Positions 10,554-22,650 of a stretch of 64,000 nt of DNA are shown here, piece after piece. The notes below the pieces were generated by a model that had not been told where the DNA came from, searched no databases, and saw nothing but the letters and a program-made list of their open reading frames with translations. Made by a program: the position numbers and the translations under genes. Numbering within the stretch: position 1 is the stretch's first letter; every line of letters begins with the position of its first letter. This DNA is from Steromphala cineraria (taxonomy: Eukaryota > Mollusca > Gastropoda > Trochida > Trochidae), in the NCBI GenBank assembly GCA_916613615.1, contig OU744724.1:29905452-29969451 (forward strand), written 5' to 3'.

Positions 10554-11671
10554 TTATGGTATTATAGTTTCTACCCTTTTGCAAATACCTCTTTTAAACC
10601 ATGGGCCGATGTCGCTTATAGTCTTTGCATACTTTTCGGTTTCATGGAGTCTTGAACACAATTCACACAAAGGCTGTTGTTCGTAGTAATGTTCAAGAAA
10701 GACTCCATTAGACTTTGGGTAATAACGGTACTCTTCGAATTCGTAGTAGTAATTGTCTTTTCTCTTCAGTATGTCGATATATTTGTCAATATTTTTACTG
10801 AGATACCAAAGGTGTTTGGCGAGCTCTTTTGGAGATTTGAAATCGGCGACGTTGATGTAAGTTTTTGGAGGTACGTCACGGGTGTAGTTACCTCCCCCTC
10901 GTGCGACTGTTACAAGGTCAAGGTTAAAGAAGTTGAAAAACTTTTCGCTTATATAATCCTTACAGTACAAATTCTCAAAAGATAAATAGAATTTGTAATT
11001 TTCACTGGCGTATTTCAACCATTTGTCATTATCTTCCCGTGCAAACACATGTTTTCCACAAACACCATATACGTGCACGGGAATATACTTACTGAGTTCT
11101 TTGATATATGGTACACGTCCGCTCCAGTTGACACAGTTGCTCATCATAACAGCAACAAGACCTTTCTTCTTTTTCATAATAGATGTATAATTTTTTCGAC
11201 TAGATCCTTCGTGTTTCCTAAGTTTTCCATAAGGTCTGACAATATCAGAATCGTATCTGAAATCCATGGTCCAATTGAAAGAGGACGACCACGGTTGATG
11301 AAAAAATGGACTCTTTTTATCCGTGAACAAAAATGGCGGCTCATTGTTGTGAAAAATCCAAATTTGTCCACGCTTTCGTTTAGGAGGAGTCCCAGATATG
11401 TGTTCAGCTGAGAATAGCAGAACATCACTTTCATCTAACAAGGATCTGTTCCTCGTTATGAAGCAATTCATTTGAGGGCATTTCTCCAAAGGAATTGCGC
11501 CGAGTAATTCTCTGTTTTTGGCAACATACCTTGGTGGGAAGTACCACAAGATTACCTTTTTAGGCATGAGAGGCGTCTTACCAGGCATATATAACTTGAA
11601 TTCATTGGAATAGAAGAAAATCACCAGAAGCCCAATTGCCAAACTTAGGACAAGAAATATTTTCAGGTTTT
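10554..11671 (-). CDS. Alpha-1,3-fucosyltransferase-like (GT10), main exon, 5' end missing
   Basis: Family GT10 enzymes transfer fucose from GDP-fucose to N-acetylglucosamine of glycans in the Golgi lumen. The exon encodes about 370 residues: a membrane anchor (IFLVLSLAIGLLVIFF), a stem, an acceptor domain with WIFHNNEPP and FNWTMDFRYDSDIVRPYG (a strong GT10 signature), and the GDP-fucose domain with FYLSFENLYCKDYISEKF. There are several N-glycosylation sequons and a Cys-rich C-terminus (CELCSRL, GICKRVE). There is no ATG at the start of the frame; instead a polypyrimidine tract and acceptor (ttctttttttcag) at 11672 show that the first codons come from an upstream exon, which I could not identify. 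The stop is at 10554, with AATAAA just behind it. The exact acceptor specificity cannot be told. Confidence 0.9.
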
Positions 11672-11739
11672 CTGAAAAAAAGAATGAATTTGAATGATAT
11701 AGGCAATAATATAATTAAGTTTTCAGTCATTATAACATA

Positions 11740-12177
11740 CATCCTGCTACATCAGCGTATATGTCTCGGCTAATGCTACAACCTATCTCCTGATATCCTC
11801 CAAGGGTATCCTGCCGTATCGCTGACGGGTGGTTGCTCAGCGCTATTTATAGCCTGCCTGTTTTCAGTCAAACTATTTTGAACTCCATACACTGTTGTCT
11901 AGTGATGTCGCACGTGGAAATCTAAGAGCGCGTGATTTGAAGCTTATCGGGAGACTGCAATGAGAATCAGATTTATTATCTAATAGCACTCCTATTGGTT
12001 AATTTGAATCACGAGGTGAGCACGCGGAACGAAGCCAAGAAACTAATTTGCCGCTATCGCTGAAAGGGCATCATTTAATTAGCTTGCTTTATATAGCGAT
12101 ACGACAGACGACTAAAGGAGGATATAAGGGATAGGTTGTAGCATTAGCGGAGACATATACGCTGATGTAGCAGGATG
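11740..12177. mobile_element. MITE with 9-bp target duplication
   Basis: 438-bp element. Ends are inverted repeats: catcctgctacatcagcgta on the left, matched by the complement at the right end, extending with a few mismatches to about 80-90 bp. It is flanked by direct repeats tataacata at 11731-11739 and 12178-12186. Non-coding interior. It lies 5' of the fucosyltransferase exon, probably in its first intron. A 9-bp duplication points to a Mutator-like superfamily, which is inference. A remnant of the same family end is at 49812-49858. Confidence 0.85.
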
Positions 12178-12315
12178 TATAACATAATTCTAACAGTAAA
12201 ATCATAACCATTAACACGATAGCGAGTATTAATTTTATCAATTGATTCTGTTGTTCTGTCTCTCATACCTCATATGTTATTGCAACCGTTTCCACCTAAC
12301 GTCACAAAATTTAAA

Positions 12316-12876
12316 AACACTCTTCGTGAGTTGTTGGGGTCACTCATGCCAATCTTTATAATGAGTGTCATTTGAACCAGAAGTATCGACATTTACGGGA
12401 AAAAATCATTTTAAAACCAATAGACGTTGACAATAGAAAGGTTTGAAGTAGGAATATTCGAAAACAGGACAATAACGCGCGTCCAAATGCCAAACGTATT
12501 TTAATTTTTTTGAACGTTTTTACTTCTGGATAAGTCCATTATTTCAGATAGGGGAGAGGTTTCTCATGCAACACTGGATTTGTGTATATATAAGGAATAG
12601 TCATTTTGGGAGTAGTCAAAATGGGATGCCGCCTTTTGAACATATCTAAAACAGTCAAAATGGCAGTCAATTGACAGGTTACATAACAAGTATCCATGTA
12701 AACCGAGATTGGCTTCCACGAATATTTATGTCTGTTACAACATTTTTATTGAAAACAAGATTTCATCATATTATTACCATATGGGGATGAATATTTGAGA
12801 TCATATCAGTGATTATGTCATCTACATTCGTTTCAAAGCAAAACATTGTGTGTTGAATTCACGGAGTGGCTCTTTA
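12316..12876. mobile_element. Possible DNA-transposon remnant with short inverted ends
   Basis: cactcttcgtgagttgt near 12319 and its inverted relative cacggagtggctcttta at 12860 bracket 560 bp of non-coding DNA. Related ends lie at 51938-51980 and 33707-33730, so this is a dispersed family. Ends are approximate. Confidence 0.45.
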
Positions 12877-12909
12877 TACGTTCTAAAGGTTCAAAAAGTG
12901 GTTAACGTG

Positions 12910-13285
12910 GTGGCACGTGGTCCTGTGCGAAGCTCAGTTGACCGCTATCAGTGTAGTTCAGCAACATCTGGCGTGGCTCGCCGGATGGGTGGGTTACCCG
13001 ATTCATTGCTGAATGAACTGAGAGTTTGAAGGGTAATTCCCTGCCCCACACTGAGACACGAGTTGAATAACCTGTGGTGTCGCCTTAGGCAAGAGACTTT
13101 ATTCAAAATGTGCCTCTGTTCACCCAGCAGGAAATGGGTACCTGGTGAAAGTAGTGTTGGAGGGGACCCATCAAGCGCTTAATCGGCAGCTTGGGTTAGA
13201 CCAGGGTAATAATTCAGGGAGCGCCTTGAGCATGCATTCGGTGTGGATATGTGCGCTATAAAAATGCCCTAATTATTAACGTTAC
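12910..13285 (+). mobile_element. SINE-like retroposon
   Basis: Contains gggtacctggtgaaagt, a gggagcgccttgagcatgc segment and ends with gcgctataaaaatgccctaa and an attatt tail, a widespread invertebrate SINE tail type. No coding capacity. Confidence 0.65.
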
Positions 13286-14079
13286 TGAAGTGGACAAAAT
13301 TAATTGTAAATGAGAAAGAAGTTCCGTTTATTACTCCTTAGTGTCCTGTCCCTCCAGCTGACAAAACACTCCATGGCTGCTCTGAAAAAAATAGAACATA
13401 ACATTTGTTATTCGATATTTTATGGTTATATAGGGTTATGACAAAATCAATTCAACCGTCGTAGTTTATCCAAACATTATTGAGAAACTTGCTTATCAAA
13501 ATTTGTATTTGTATTTGTTCCAACGACACCCTCCTATTACACCAAAGGACCTAAAGAAACATGCATGTAGGACAGTCCCTTTTACCATAACCCTTTTATC
13601 AAAACTTACAATGAAAACTGAAATTATAATGTTGTGACGTCATAATCTTGAACGTGTTTTAAAGATGAATGGCTAAAAATAGTACCCGATGCTAAACAGC
13701 AACCCACTCACTCAAAGATGACACTTGTTGTTCACAAGTCTAATTGCAATTCAGCAGTCGGTTGTACACGTTTTTATGTAAGTCTGTAAGTAAGTAAGAG
13801 TGTTTATAAGTAATAATGATGTGATGATATGAAAAGTAGATTACCTTAAAACCCTGCTTTTTTTATATTAAAAAGTATCGATAGTTTTCCTCAATTCTTT
13901 TCTTATCTAAAACAAAGGTTATGCTATAATTTATCTTAAATTATATTAAAATATTACCAAAACCATCACCTTCCTATGCCAGGTCACTCAGAGCAACAAT
14001 GTTCCTTCGTTGTAGAGGCAGTGTTTCACATTGAGTCCATGCATGTCCAATGTCTGCAGCAAATTTAAAACTAATAATA

Positions 14080-14335
14080 ATAATGTGCATACTTATATTG
14101 CGCCTTTTCCACGTCCTAACATATGCTCAAAGCGCTACATTATTACCCCGAAGGAGTGTACTTTCACAGCTGCTACTTAGCGCTAATCACGACCACGTAG
14201 GTCAGTACATCCAATTTTCAGGTACCCATTATAACAGCTGGGTGGACTGGGTGTCTCCACCGGGATTCGAACCCGGGTCTCCGGCGTGAGAGTCCAGCAT
14301 GCTTACCACTACACCACTGTGCTCACAGTGAACAA
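14080..14335 (-). mobile_element. tRNA-derived SINE
   Basis: Read on the minus strand, the head at about 14335-14250 resembles tRNA-Glu with a CTC anticodon (box A tggtgtagtggtaagcatg, box B gggttcgaatcccgg), but the acceptor stem does not pair. The body ends with agcgctttgagcatatgtta, a ggcgcaatataagt segment and an attattatt tail. This makes it a SINE, not a tRNA gene. Confidence 0.8.
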
Positions 14336-14479
14336 TTGTACAGAGCAAATCATATGTTGCGCTGATTAGTTTTGTGACAAAACGTACATATGGGTATGCC
14401 AATGCTTATTTAGGTAAAATCGAAAATGAAAATTAAAACGAGATGCATTATATCTGATTCGTATTACGAAGATAGTCCA

Positions 14480-14790
14480 GACATTCTTTCAGTTTCTAGC
14501 GCGTTCTTTTTCGGATCAGGAGGTCAGTGGTTCGAATCCCGCCAGGAGCTCGGCAACTTTTTCTGCAGTAGAGAACTGTTCTACACGCAGTCAGGTTTGG
14601 GTGCAATGCTACACTGATTTTCAGTGCAGTACCACCCATGGTTGCTAGTTTTAGCCGATGCTCGCAGGTTTCACCGCAATGCATAGTCACAATAGTGTTG
14701 CGGGCTTTCTCCCTGCAGTAATACTAGCAGCCGCGATAAAAGTGAAATACTCTTAAAAGCGGCGATAAACCCCACATCACCTACCTTACC
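14480..14790 (+). mobile_element. tRNA-derived SINE, second family
   Basis: Begins with a tRNA 3'-half-like part, ggatcaggaggtcagtggtt then cgaatcccgcc, and ends with gtgaaatactcttaaaagc followed by ggcgataaaccccacatc, a tail type common in molluscan SINEs. Non-coding. Confidence 0.65.
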
Positions 14791-15582
14791 TCTTTCAGTT
14801 TCAACATCAAATGGTCAAAATAAAAGTGATAGAAAATCACTAAATACTATCTTACTTTTGAACGTTCCAATATCATGTAAGCCAATTAACAGCTAAATCA
14901 AGAGTGCCAATCCGTTGAATCAATCACTACCCCAAATCCAGAATTTTTACTGAATGGTATGCGACCGATATAGCGCGCTGTACGCTCCTAAACTCGGGGT
15001 TTACGTCACGCTCACGTTCCCTTCAATGAGACCAAAGCGTTAAATACGTGATGGAACTAAAGAGAATGGAAGAATGCGGGAAAGGGTACAGTGAGACTTG
15101 ATGAAAATGGCTACCGTTGAATGCCTTAAAGGTTTTATGATACTTATACGTCCTTAGATGCACCCCTGGGTTCACAAATAAACATATATAAGCCTTGACG
15201 TCATCTATACGCTCAGTTTATATAGAATTATATGTATATCCACGACAATTCTTGATATATCCTATTGGAATTATGGCAACAATTGGGAATTTTAATCGAA
15301 CATACTAAACACATTGAAGGAACCTTATTTGACGCAATGGAACCCGAGGCAACGTGGCATCATTCAGGTTAGGACCTGACAGCCTTTTCGAACCTAGTAC
15401 ACCTTAACTCTTATTTTAATTTCATTAATCCCGTTTTAGCGATGTTAAGCGACCAACATATACATGACAAACCGTCACACAAACCATCAAAAGGTATCAG
15501 ACCGTATCCGATAATGATTAAAATGACAAACATCTTACAATGTCACGCTAGCTTAAGCTATCAGCGTTTTCAACCATAAGAC

Positions 15583-15700
15583 CAATCTAGTTAAAACTAG
15601 CTGTAATGTTACCGTCCCCTAAGTGCACGACACAGACCAGGTGGGTTAGTAGCTCGATGTTAAGGGGCCGTATACATTACAGGTATTTTTAACTAGATTG
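15583..15700. mobile_element. 118-bp palindromic MITE with 10-bp target duplication
   Basis: Starts caatctagttaaaa and ends with the complement ttttaactagattg, with further pairing inside (gtaatgt and acattac; cccctaa and aagggg). Direct repeats accataagac at 15573-15582 and 15701-15710 flank it exactly. Same terminal sequence and duplication size as 57044-57130. Confidence 0.85.
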
Positions 15701-15915
15701 ACCATAAGACTTGCAAAAGAATTAGAAAAAGCTCATCTTAGCAATGTCAATAATAATTGGTTCGCTGACAACTTAAATAAACAATCTTTGGGTACTTTAG
15801 CTAGTAAATAATCTTGGTCGTATTTCAGAATTGTTATTTTCAAAGTTGACTCGACTGGATTTGGGGATATGTTAGTCTGTCCACCAGACCCTAAAGCAAA
15901 AAAATCAAATTGATG

Positions 15916-16147
15916 ACCAACCCAGTCTAAATATGTAAAGCAAGTCCAAATCGGTCAGCTTTATTTCAAAGCATCTTCTGTTACAATACATGATTTGTTT
16001 AAAAATATTGCCAATATTGAAAAAGAAATTCTGAGACTAAATGTTAGTCTAGGAATAAGTGAGATATTTCGTGAGCCCAGTCCAACATATCTTGATATTA
16101 GATATGATATAAAACCAGACAACATGAAAAGTGATTGTACATCTTAA
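15916..16147 (+). other. Coding-like fragment, unidentified
   Basis: An open stretch of about 75 codons without ATG that contains QIGQLYFKASSVTIHDLF and later EREPSP-like (FREPSPTYLDIRYDIK) text, ending at TAA. It could be a decayed transposon or an orphan exon. No family is recognised and the frame may be chance. Confidence 0.2.
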
Positions 16148-16244
16148 ATTTAAATAACTCTGATACATGATATTGGAATAGATTTACAAACAAACTTTTG
16201 CTAATAGGGTGACAACGCGCTCTACCCAGTTCGCACTGTACTGG

Positions 16245-16415
16245 ATTGTGGAGTGAGTGAGTGAGTTATTGTTTTACGCCGCTTGGGCAGTAATTTCAGC
16301 CATTAGCCGCGTGTGGATTGTGGATACACCATGAATAAGCATGCCTTTTTATTCAATTCTCAATTCTTTATTTCAGTATGCGTGGCCTCCGGCCCATATA
16401 CAGGTAACAGTGAGC
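16245..16415. repeat. Retroposon fragments
   Basis: gagtgagtgagtgagttatt followed by gttttacgccgcttgggcag belongs to a repeat family also seen at 3345-3411 and 55530-55590. Directly after it, 16355-16415 resembles on the minus strand a LINE 3' end (ggccggaggccacgc, then ctgaaataaagaattgag), related to 21030-21090. Confidence 0.45.
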
Positions 16416-17597
16416 AGGTTGGAGATGTTACAACAACAATTGGCTCCTCAGACGGAGTGCATGATGAATAAAGAGCTGTGGTAAAATAATAACGTCTGTA
16501 TCACATGATGACATTAAATTGATGAAACATGTATTTTAAATCATATGGCCTGCAGAAAGGCAGTATATATGTTAATCTTAAGTCAAGGCTGGACAAACCA
16601 TAATAAAATGAAATTCATCTTCAATATTATCCAATTTACATACTCTGCATAAGCGCATTGATCTTATAACATTACCTTTTTATTCTCATGTTTATCAAGA
16701 AATTCAAGATAGGACACTTCTTTTATGGCAGACCATCTTAACATTTCCAAAACCAACATTTCCACTGTTTTCTCTGACTACGCTGTCTTATGTATGTGAA
16801 TTCTAATTTATGCGCAAGTACCATTGAAGTTTCCATTTACACTCACCACTTTCCCCTGATAATTAACATGTTTAAAGCCAGAAATGATTTGATTTGTTTC
16901 ATTAATAAATGATATTAACATAATGATAGTGAATACTATATTTACAATACACACATTGTTCCTGGAAGGCAATCAGGCATATATTCTTAAATTTATTGGG
17001 AAGAATGTATCAACTTAAATGTCTGTACACACTTCAAACTTTACAGAGCAATTAAGCTTATATTTTTTAACAAATATGTTTACCTATTATCTTCTTAAAG
17101 AACCTCTTTAAATGTAAATGAAATAATACAGCAATGATAAAGTAATCAAAGTTTACCTCGTAGTCAAACTAAAGTCTGAAGCTGTGAATGTCAAAAACTC
17201 GTCATCAACACAAGTTTGAGGGTTGTGAAATCACATACGGGGTAGTCATTTCTATTTCTGAGAATATTTTATCAAACTTTCGAAGTTTGTCGTGTGAATG
17301 TCGTATAATCCCAATTATTCGTATGCTTGATTGAAGATGTTAGATAACGACAAGCGAATTATTCTAATAATGAACAGAGGTCATCCCTATCACTCATGTG
17401 CTATGAAAAGCAAAGAAAACATTATGCAATATAAGGGTTTCGCTGTTTTTCAGGGCATTTGCATTTGCAGAAGCCCAAGGTCTTCAATAAGCTGTCCTTC
17501 AAACAAAAAAAGATTTCAAGATTGGTCCCACAAGTTATCAGTATCAAATATATGCTTCTATTTAAAAATGTTTAAACAATTTATATGAAATGAAAAC

Positions 17598-18073
17598 TAT
17601 CTTTCTTAAAATTGTATTTGGTTTTGATAAGCTACAAAATATCTAATATGCTAGTTGAAGTTCATATCTCATCACTGGACTCGCAAATAAATCCATTTAT
17701 GCATAATATCTCTAAAATGCTTGATTTTATGGAAAAATCAAAAAAACATCTCAAATACGTTTAATATTCGAAAATATGCATCCAATTAATCTACCTATTA
17801 GTTACAATACCTAATAAACACTATGGTATCGAATATATCTTTCTTAAAATTGTATTTGGTTTTGGTAAGCTACAAAATATCTAATATGCTGATTGAAGTT
17901 CATATCTCATCACTGGACTCGCAAATAAATCCATTTATACATAATATCTCTAAAATGCTTGATTTTATGGAAAAATCAAAAAAACATCTCAAATACGTTT
18001 AATATTCGAAAATATGCATCCAATTAATCTACCTATTAGTTACAATACCTAATAAACACTATGGTATCGAATA
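17598..18073. repeat. Near-identical tandem duplication, 238-bp unit
   Basis: 17598-17835 and 17836-18073 are almost identical (tatctttcttaaaattgtat at each start; differences such as gatt for agtt and tatac for tatgc). A third unit may begin (tatcttcgttt) but diverges at once. Recent duplication, no coding signal. Confidence 0.92.
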
Positions 18074-18299
18074 TATCTTCGTTTCAGCTTATAACTAGGT
18101 TTTAAAATTACGTTTGGCGAATTTGCGCGCCACTCGGGCCACATTGTCCGGTTTTCGATCAAAATCCCGACTTTGAATGGCCTTATTTTCGCTCTAATGT
18201 ACTGATTGACCTTTAACTTGTTATTTTCAGTAACAGTTAGTGGTTCCCGATGTAATAACATCGATTTCAAAATTTGCCATATGTGATCCTATCAACATA

Positions 18300-19949
18300 C
18301 ACGTACTCTGTGTCTCTTGAAACTAGAAACACTCTCTAAATAATAATCTCATGACATAATCTTCTATGTAATAATACCTCAAACAATCGTATATTGAAAA
18401 AACTATTCTGAAAACAATATCTTAAAAAAGAAACATTTAATAGTAAAACTGTATCGTTATACACAAGCAATATGATATAATCACAACTGAAAAATTACCC
18501 TTCATAAATGCACATTTTCAGAAATGGTGTAACAGTGACATTATAGACGCTTCCAAATGTAAGCAAATGTTTAACCCCAATTTAAATTACATAAATGTAT
18601 TTTCTTGTTATGTTACCCTTACATGTTTAGTACATGTATTTGAATCGCATTTCGGATTGAAAGACATGAGAAAGGTGTTTCTAGACAAGTCGTTCAAAGT
18701 TTGATTTTGACCCACAATATCTGTTAATCGCCTTAAAACTATGACTATATCAGCTGAAATATGGACATTAAAAATGGAAACTGCAAGCAAATTATTCAAA
18801 ACATATGAAGACTTACGTCATTCTTTCGTACCATAGAACATCGCTATGATCAACTTCCTTACGGAAAAATGTTTTGCTTACCTACAATCGCTTACTTAAC
18901 CAGCACGTCGGAAGCTAGTTAATATGCTACAAAGCTGTAGCTATTGTTGTCATGCTGAGATACTATTGTCATGCCCTGAATTGTAATTGTAATACCTGCC
19001 GTGAATTTCAATAAAAAAAAGTGTCAAAAGTGTATTGCCTGTCGCAAATTGTAATAATTTTTGCATCAAATTTCAATATCTGAAATACATTCTGTCAAAA
19101 AGCTTATATAATAATTACCTCTAAACCTGTTCTGTAATTTGACATTTTGGGTTAAAGAAAATCTTAAATCATTAAAAAAATAACAGTTCAATCAATAAAC
19201 ATTTAATTCCGTGAATTGTAATTTATAATCGTCAATTTGTATGTAATTTATAATATTTTTATAAAAAGTTATAGAAAATAAACATTTGACTCAAATTTAT
19301 AATAGAGTGGCCAATGCTTGTAAAGTGCCTAGGGGGAATAATTTGTTTATATTTTAGAATGTTGTCACTATATTAAGTTAACACATGATTTTATTAGGAT
19401 TTTTTCAGATTAAGTTCAAATATGTTATTGATTTTTTTTTAAATTCAATTAACATACACATTAATATATGTCGTTTGTTTTACTCTGTTTACATTATAAT
19501 AATCAAAATCAGGTATAATTCTCTTTCTTGTTGTGTTGTATTCGTACTTTACAGAATAACAGAAAAATAATAATTTAATTTTGTTTTTTATTAAGAATTC
19601 TTAGTTTCTTATCATTTTAATTTACCATTTCATAATCTTAGGACTAAACCAACTTTGAGTATATAAATAACAATAACATTTCTTATTTTGTACAATAACC
19701 AATTAAGAGAAAAGTGAATAATGGAATTGAGTGTTTTTATAAAAAAATTGTTTGATTCAACAGAGGTAAGGAGTAATTCCCAATTAGCGTACAGTGTTGA
19801 TGCATTATCAAATTCATGCAATTTACCTAGAAATTATTTAACTTGTTTCAATATAATACCTTTTTAATCTTCGCAACATTACCGTTTCAAAAAGCCATGG
19901 AAGCTGTTTTTCTTCTATCCTGAAAACAAGATATACCATAATTTTGTTC
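18300..19949. other. AT-rich intergenic DNA
   Basis: No gene seen. Short diverged motifs of the type tgactcaaattgtaa and gaattgtaat recur from here to about 20600 (for example 19288, 20108, 20249) and hint at an old decayed repeat. Confidence 0.35.
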
Positions 19950-20036
19950 CGTATCATTAATATCATATAATAGGAATAAACAAAATATGTATTATTATGT
20001 ATATTTATTCCTAGTATACGATATTAATGATACAGA
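19950..20036. repeat. Hairpin-forming inverted repeat
   Basis: tattcctagtatacgatatt near 20010 pairs with aatatcatataataggaata near 19961, arms of about 32 bp with a small loop; probably a tiny MITE. Confidence 0.6.
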
Positions 20037-20989
20037 AACACACTCGGTTGATACTCTCTACATATGACTGGTGAGAAATCAAGGCAAATGTAACAAATTA
20101 AAGTACTTGACTCAAATTGTAAGAAATAAAACTCCTTTAAACTCCTTAAAATATAGGTCGATGGTTATCATTTTAATATTTTCAGTGTATTTAGGATTAA
20201 CGAATAGTTTCAACCATGCAAAATGACAATTCATGCAAAGGATGCCTGACTCAAATAATAATAATGCTAAATATATTTATTCTACTTGCCGAAATCCAGG
20301 TGGTTTTTTTTTTTAGTATTAAAGTTTTTATGTATTTACGATTTACAAAATCTTTCAGTCAAGTTCTTGGTAAAAGTTTATTTTTGATACATTAAGTACA
20401 ATTCAGGGCAAGCCATACAAATTTCCAATTATAATAAACCTAAATAAAATCAATTTAAGTATATTGAATAGAAACGTGCGCTGCAGGGTAGATATTGTAA
20501 TTATAAAAGAGTTTGAGTCAATGAAAACTTTATTACAGGAAGGTATAGCATCACTTTCAATTCAAGGAAAAGTCTATTACAATTCACGGCACCATACCAC
20601 GGTCGCATACCGTTTTTTCGCATATTCGTTGAATTTCTAGTTTTAGAATAGAAAAATCCATTCGACGGATCGGTACTGTTGTTTTAGTTGTTGATTGGCT
20701 TACATAACGTTGGAACCTTCAAAAATCAGACAAAGGGGGTGTTTGGACTCTCATTCATTTATTTTGATCACTTGAAGTTAGGATGATGCGATGGTGTTTA
20801 TAATGAGTAAATATATAAAGAATTGTATGAAATATTCTCTACACTTTTGGATTTAGCTATATTTGAGAACAACAGCAAAATGTTAATAAATATTATAAAT
20901 TCTTGTCAGAATTTGTGTTTAGACTTATGAAGAATAATGGTACACTCACTTGTCAATAGTATTGTTTTTATGTAAATTAAAAATCTTGT

Positions 20990-21095
20990 GATTATTTACA
21001 TACATGTATATCGCTCTATGAATCTGAAATGTAGACTGGGCCTATGGCCTCCCCTGTACACAAGGAAATAAAGATAGATTGATTAAGTAAATAAC
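20990..21095 (+). mobile_element. LINE 3'-end-like tail
   Basis: actgggcctatggcctcccc followed by ggaaataaagatagattgat resembles the 3' termini of molluscan non-LTR retrotransposons. No reverse-transcriptase frame is attached. Confidence 0.4.
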
Positions 21096-22020
21096 ATTAT
21101 CAATATAAAACGTGGGGGCCATGTCTCAATTATAGCCAAATGGTATGGGCATAACATTTTAAGAGGTCATGGACATCATACAATTTAATGGAAGTTAGAA
21201 AGTGGTAAAAACTTGGAAGTAATGCAAAGTATAAGTAAAATGATTTGACAGTGATGCATATGTCATACATGTATTTGAATAGGAACACGTAGGATCAATT
21301 AAACATTTACCTTGTACCCTTCATCAAAGTATTAAATTTAGATAAACAGAAAGGGGTTAACAGTATGAACCCTTTACTCGGCAATATGTCCGTCGAAGAA
21401 ATAAGACTTTATCATGTAAACAACTTACTTCATTTCAAGTAATGCAATATCAATCGTAATGCTTGTAAACAACCCGAACACCCCTCCATTAATTAACTTA
21501 GATTCTCCCAGGGTCTCATGCTCGCCAAGATTCGACCGATCGGTACAAAATAACCCAAGCGTTATTCGACGGATAGGTACAGTTCAATTTTGAAAATTCG
21601 ACGGATTAGGCCGTAATCGATACCACTAGGTAATCATTCTTTGTAAACACGATGTATCATGTCTTACGGTATATGAGTTGTTTGTAAATTCATACGTTAA
21701 ATCAGTTACTTGTCCTGCCTATCGTGTGATAACATTAGTAAAATGTAAAGCTAAGGACATGAAGTTCTGTAGTTCAACAGGTATCAAGTTGTTTGATTTT
21801 TTTAAACTACACCAATTTTTGTATTAGGCCTACTAGGAATATCATGACAAGGTGACGTTACCAACAACTCGTCTAGTTCAATATAATTCCAATAAACTAA
21901 TGCTCTTGTTACATACGCGGTGTATAAATACTCCTAGGAGTAAAAGTATATTTACTTTACGTTCCATTGGAATTTAAGGACCCTTAAAGTTCACATAACC
22001 ACAAACATAGTTCGCTATTT
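21096..22020. other. Intergenic DNA with a recurrent motif
   Basis: No gene seen. The motif attcgacggatcggtac occurs near 20661 and again in variants at about 21523-21600. Confidence 0.35.
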
Positions 22021-22650
22021 TCTTTGGAATATATGAAAGTTTGATCACAATATCGTATAGTGCGTCAAAGGTCGCTACTCAAATATGTTCAGTTTGGTAA
22101 TGAAAGCCGTTTTTGAAAGCCACTTTTGGTGGGCCGCTTAGACCTATCTGGCCACAAACTAGTGAATGCATGACTGGTCACGCCCCCTTTTTATGACGTC
22201 ATCAACAGAATCAGCCTCGTAATCTATACATCTATCGTAACAATGCAACAGAAAAAAACGCAATAATTAACGATTTTTAGAAAATGTTTTCCATTCGATT
22301 AGATAAGTCATTTGACGATGTAACACTGCTAAGCATTTGGTGTTAAAAAATAAAACATCCACATCAATGGTAATTAAACAATTATTTAGGCGGTATTACA
22401 GTTGAAATAATGATACGTTAATCTGTATAGTCTGCATGTTTATTACGTTACTCCCGCGCGAATTTTATGGCCTCTAACCCAAGTGCGTTTTTCACAACCG
22501 ATAATTACGCTGTCTTAATGAAAGGCTAATAAAAGATGTTTACTGGACAAATTAACAAAAATCAAGTCCAGTTTTTATTTTGTTGAAAAATCTTTGAACG
22601 AAAATCGAGAAGTGGTAAAGTCGAGGTTTGCGGTTGTTTAAGTATATCAT
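22021..22650. repeat. Left arm of a large inverted repeat
   Basis: About 630 bp that match the complement of 27988-28567 over their whole length with indels; shared marks include tgaatgcatgactggtcacg, gacgtcat and aatggtaattaaacaattat. The arms enclose 5.3 kb, including the DIRS element. They may be ends of a long foldback transposon or two inverted copies of one element. Confidence 0.88.

Noticed and set aside
10677..11411. Open frames on the plus strand (10677-10985, 11049-11411)
   Set aside because: Antisense shadows of the fucosyltransferase exon.
14250..14335. tRNA-Glu gene
   Set aside because: Box A, box B and a CTC loop are present, but the acceptor stem does not pair and a SINE body with an attatt tail follows.
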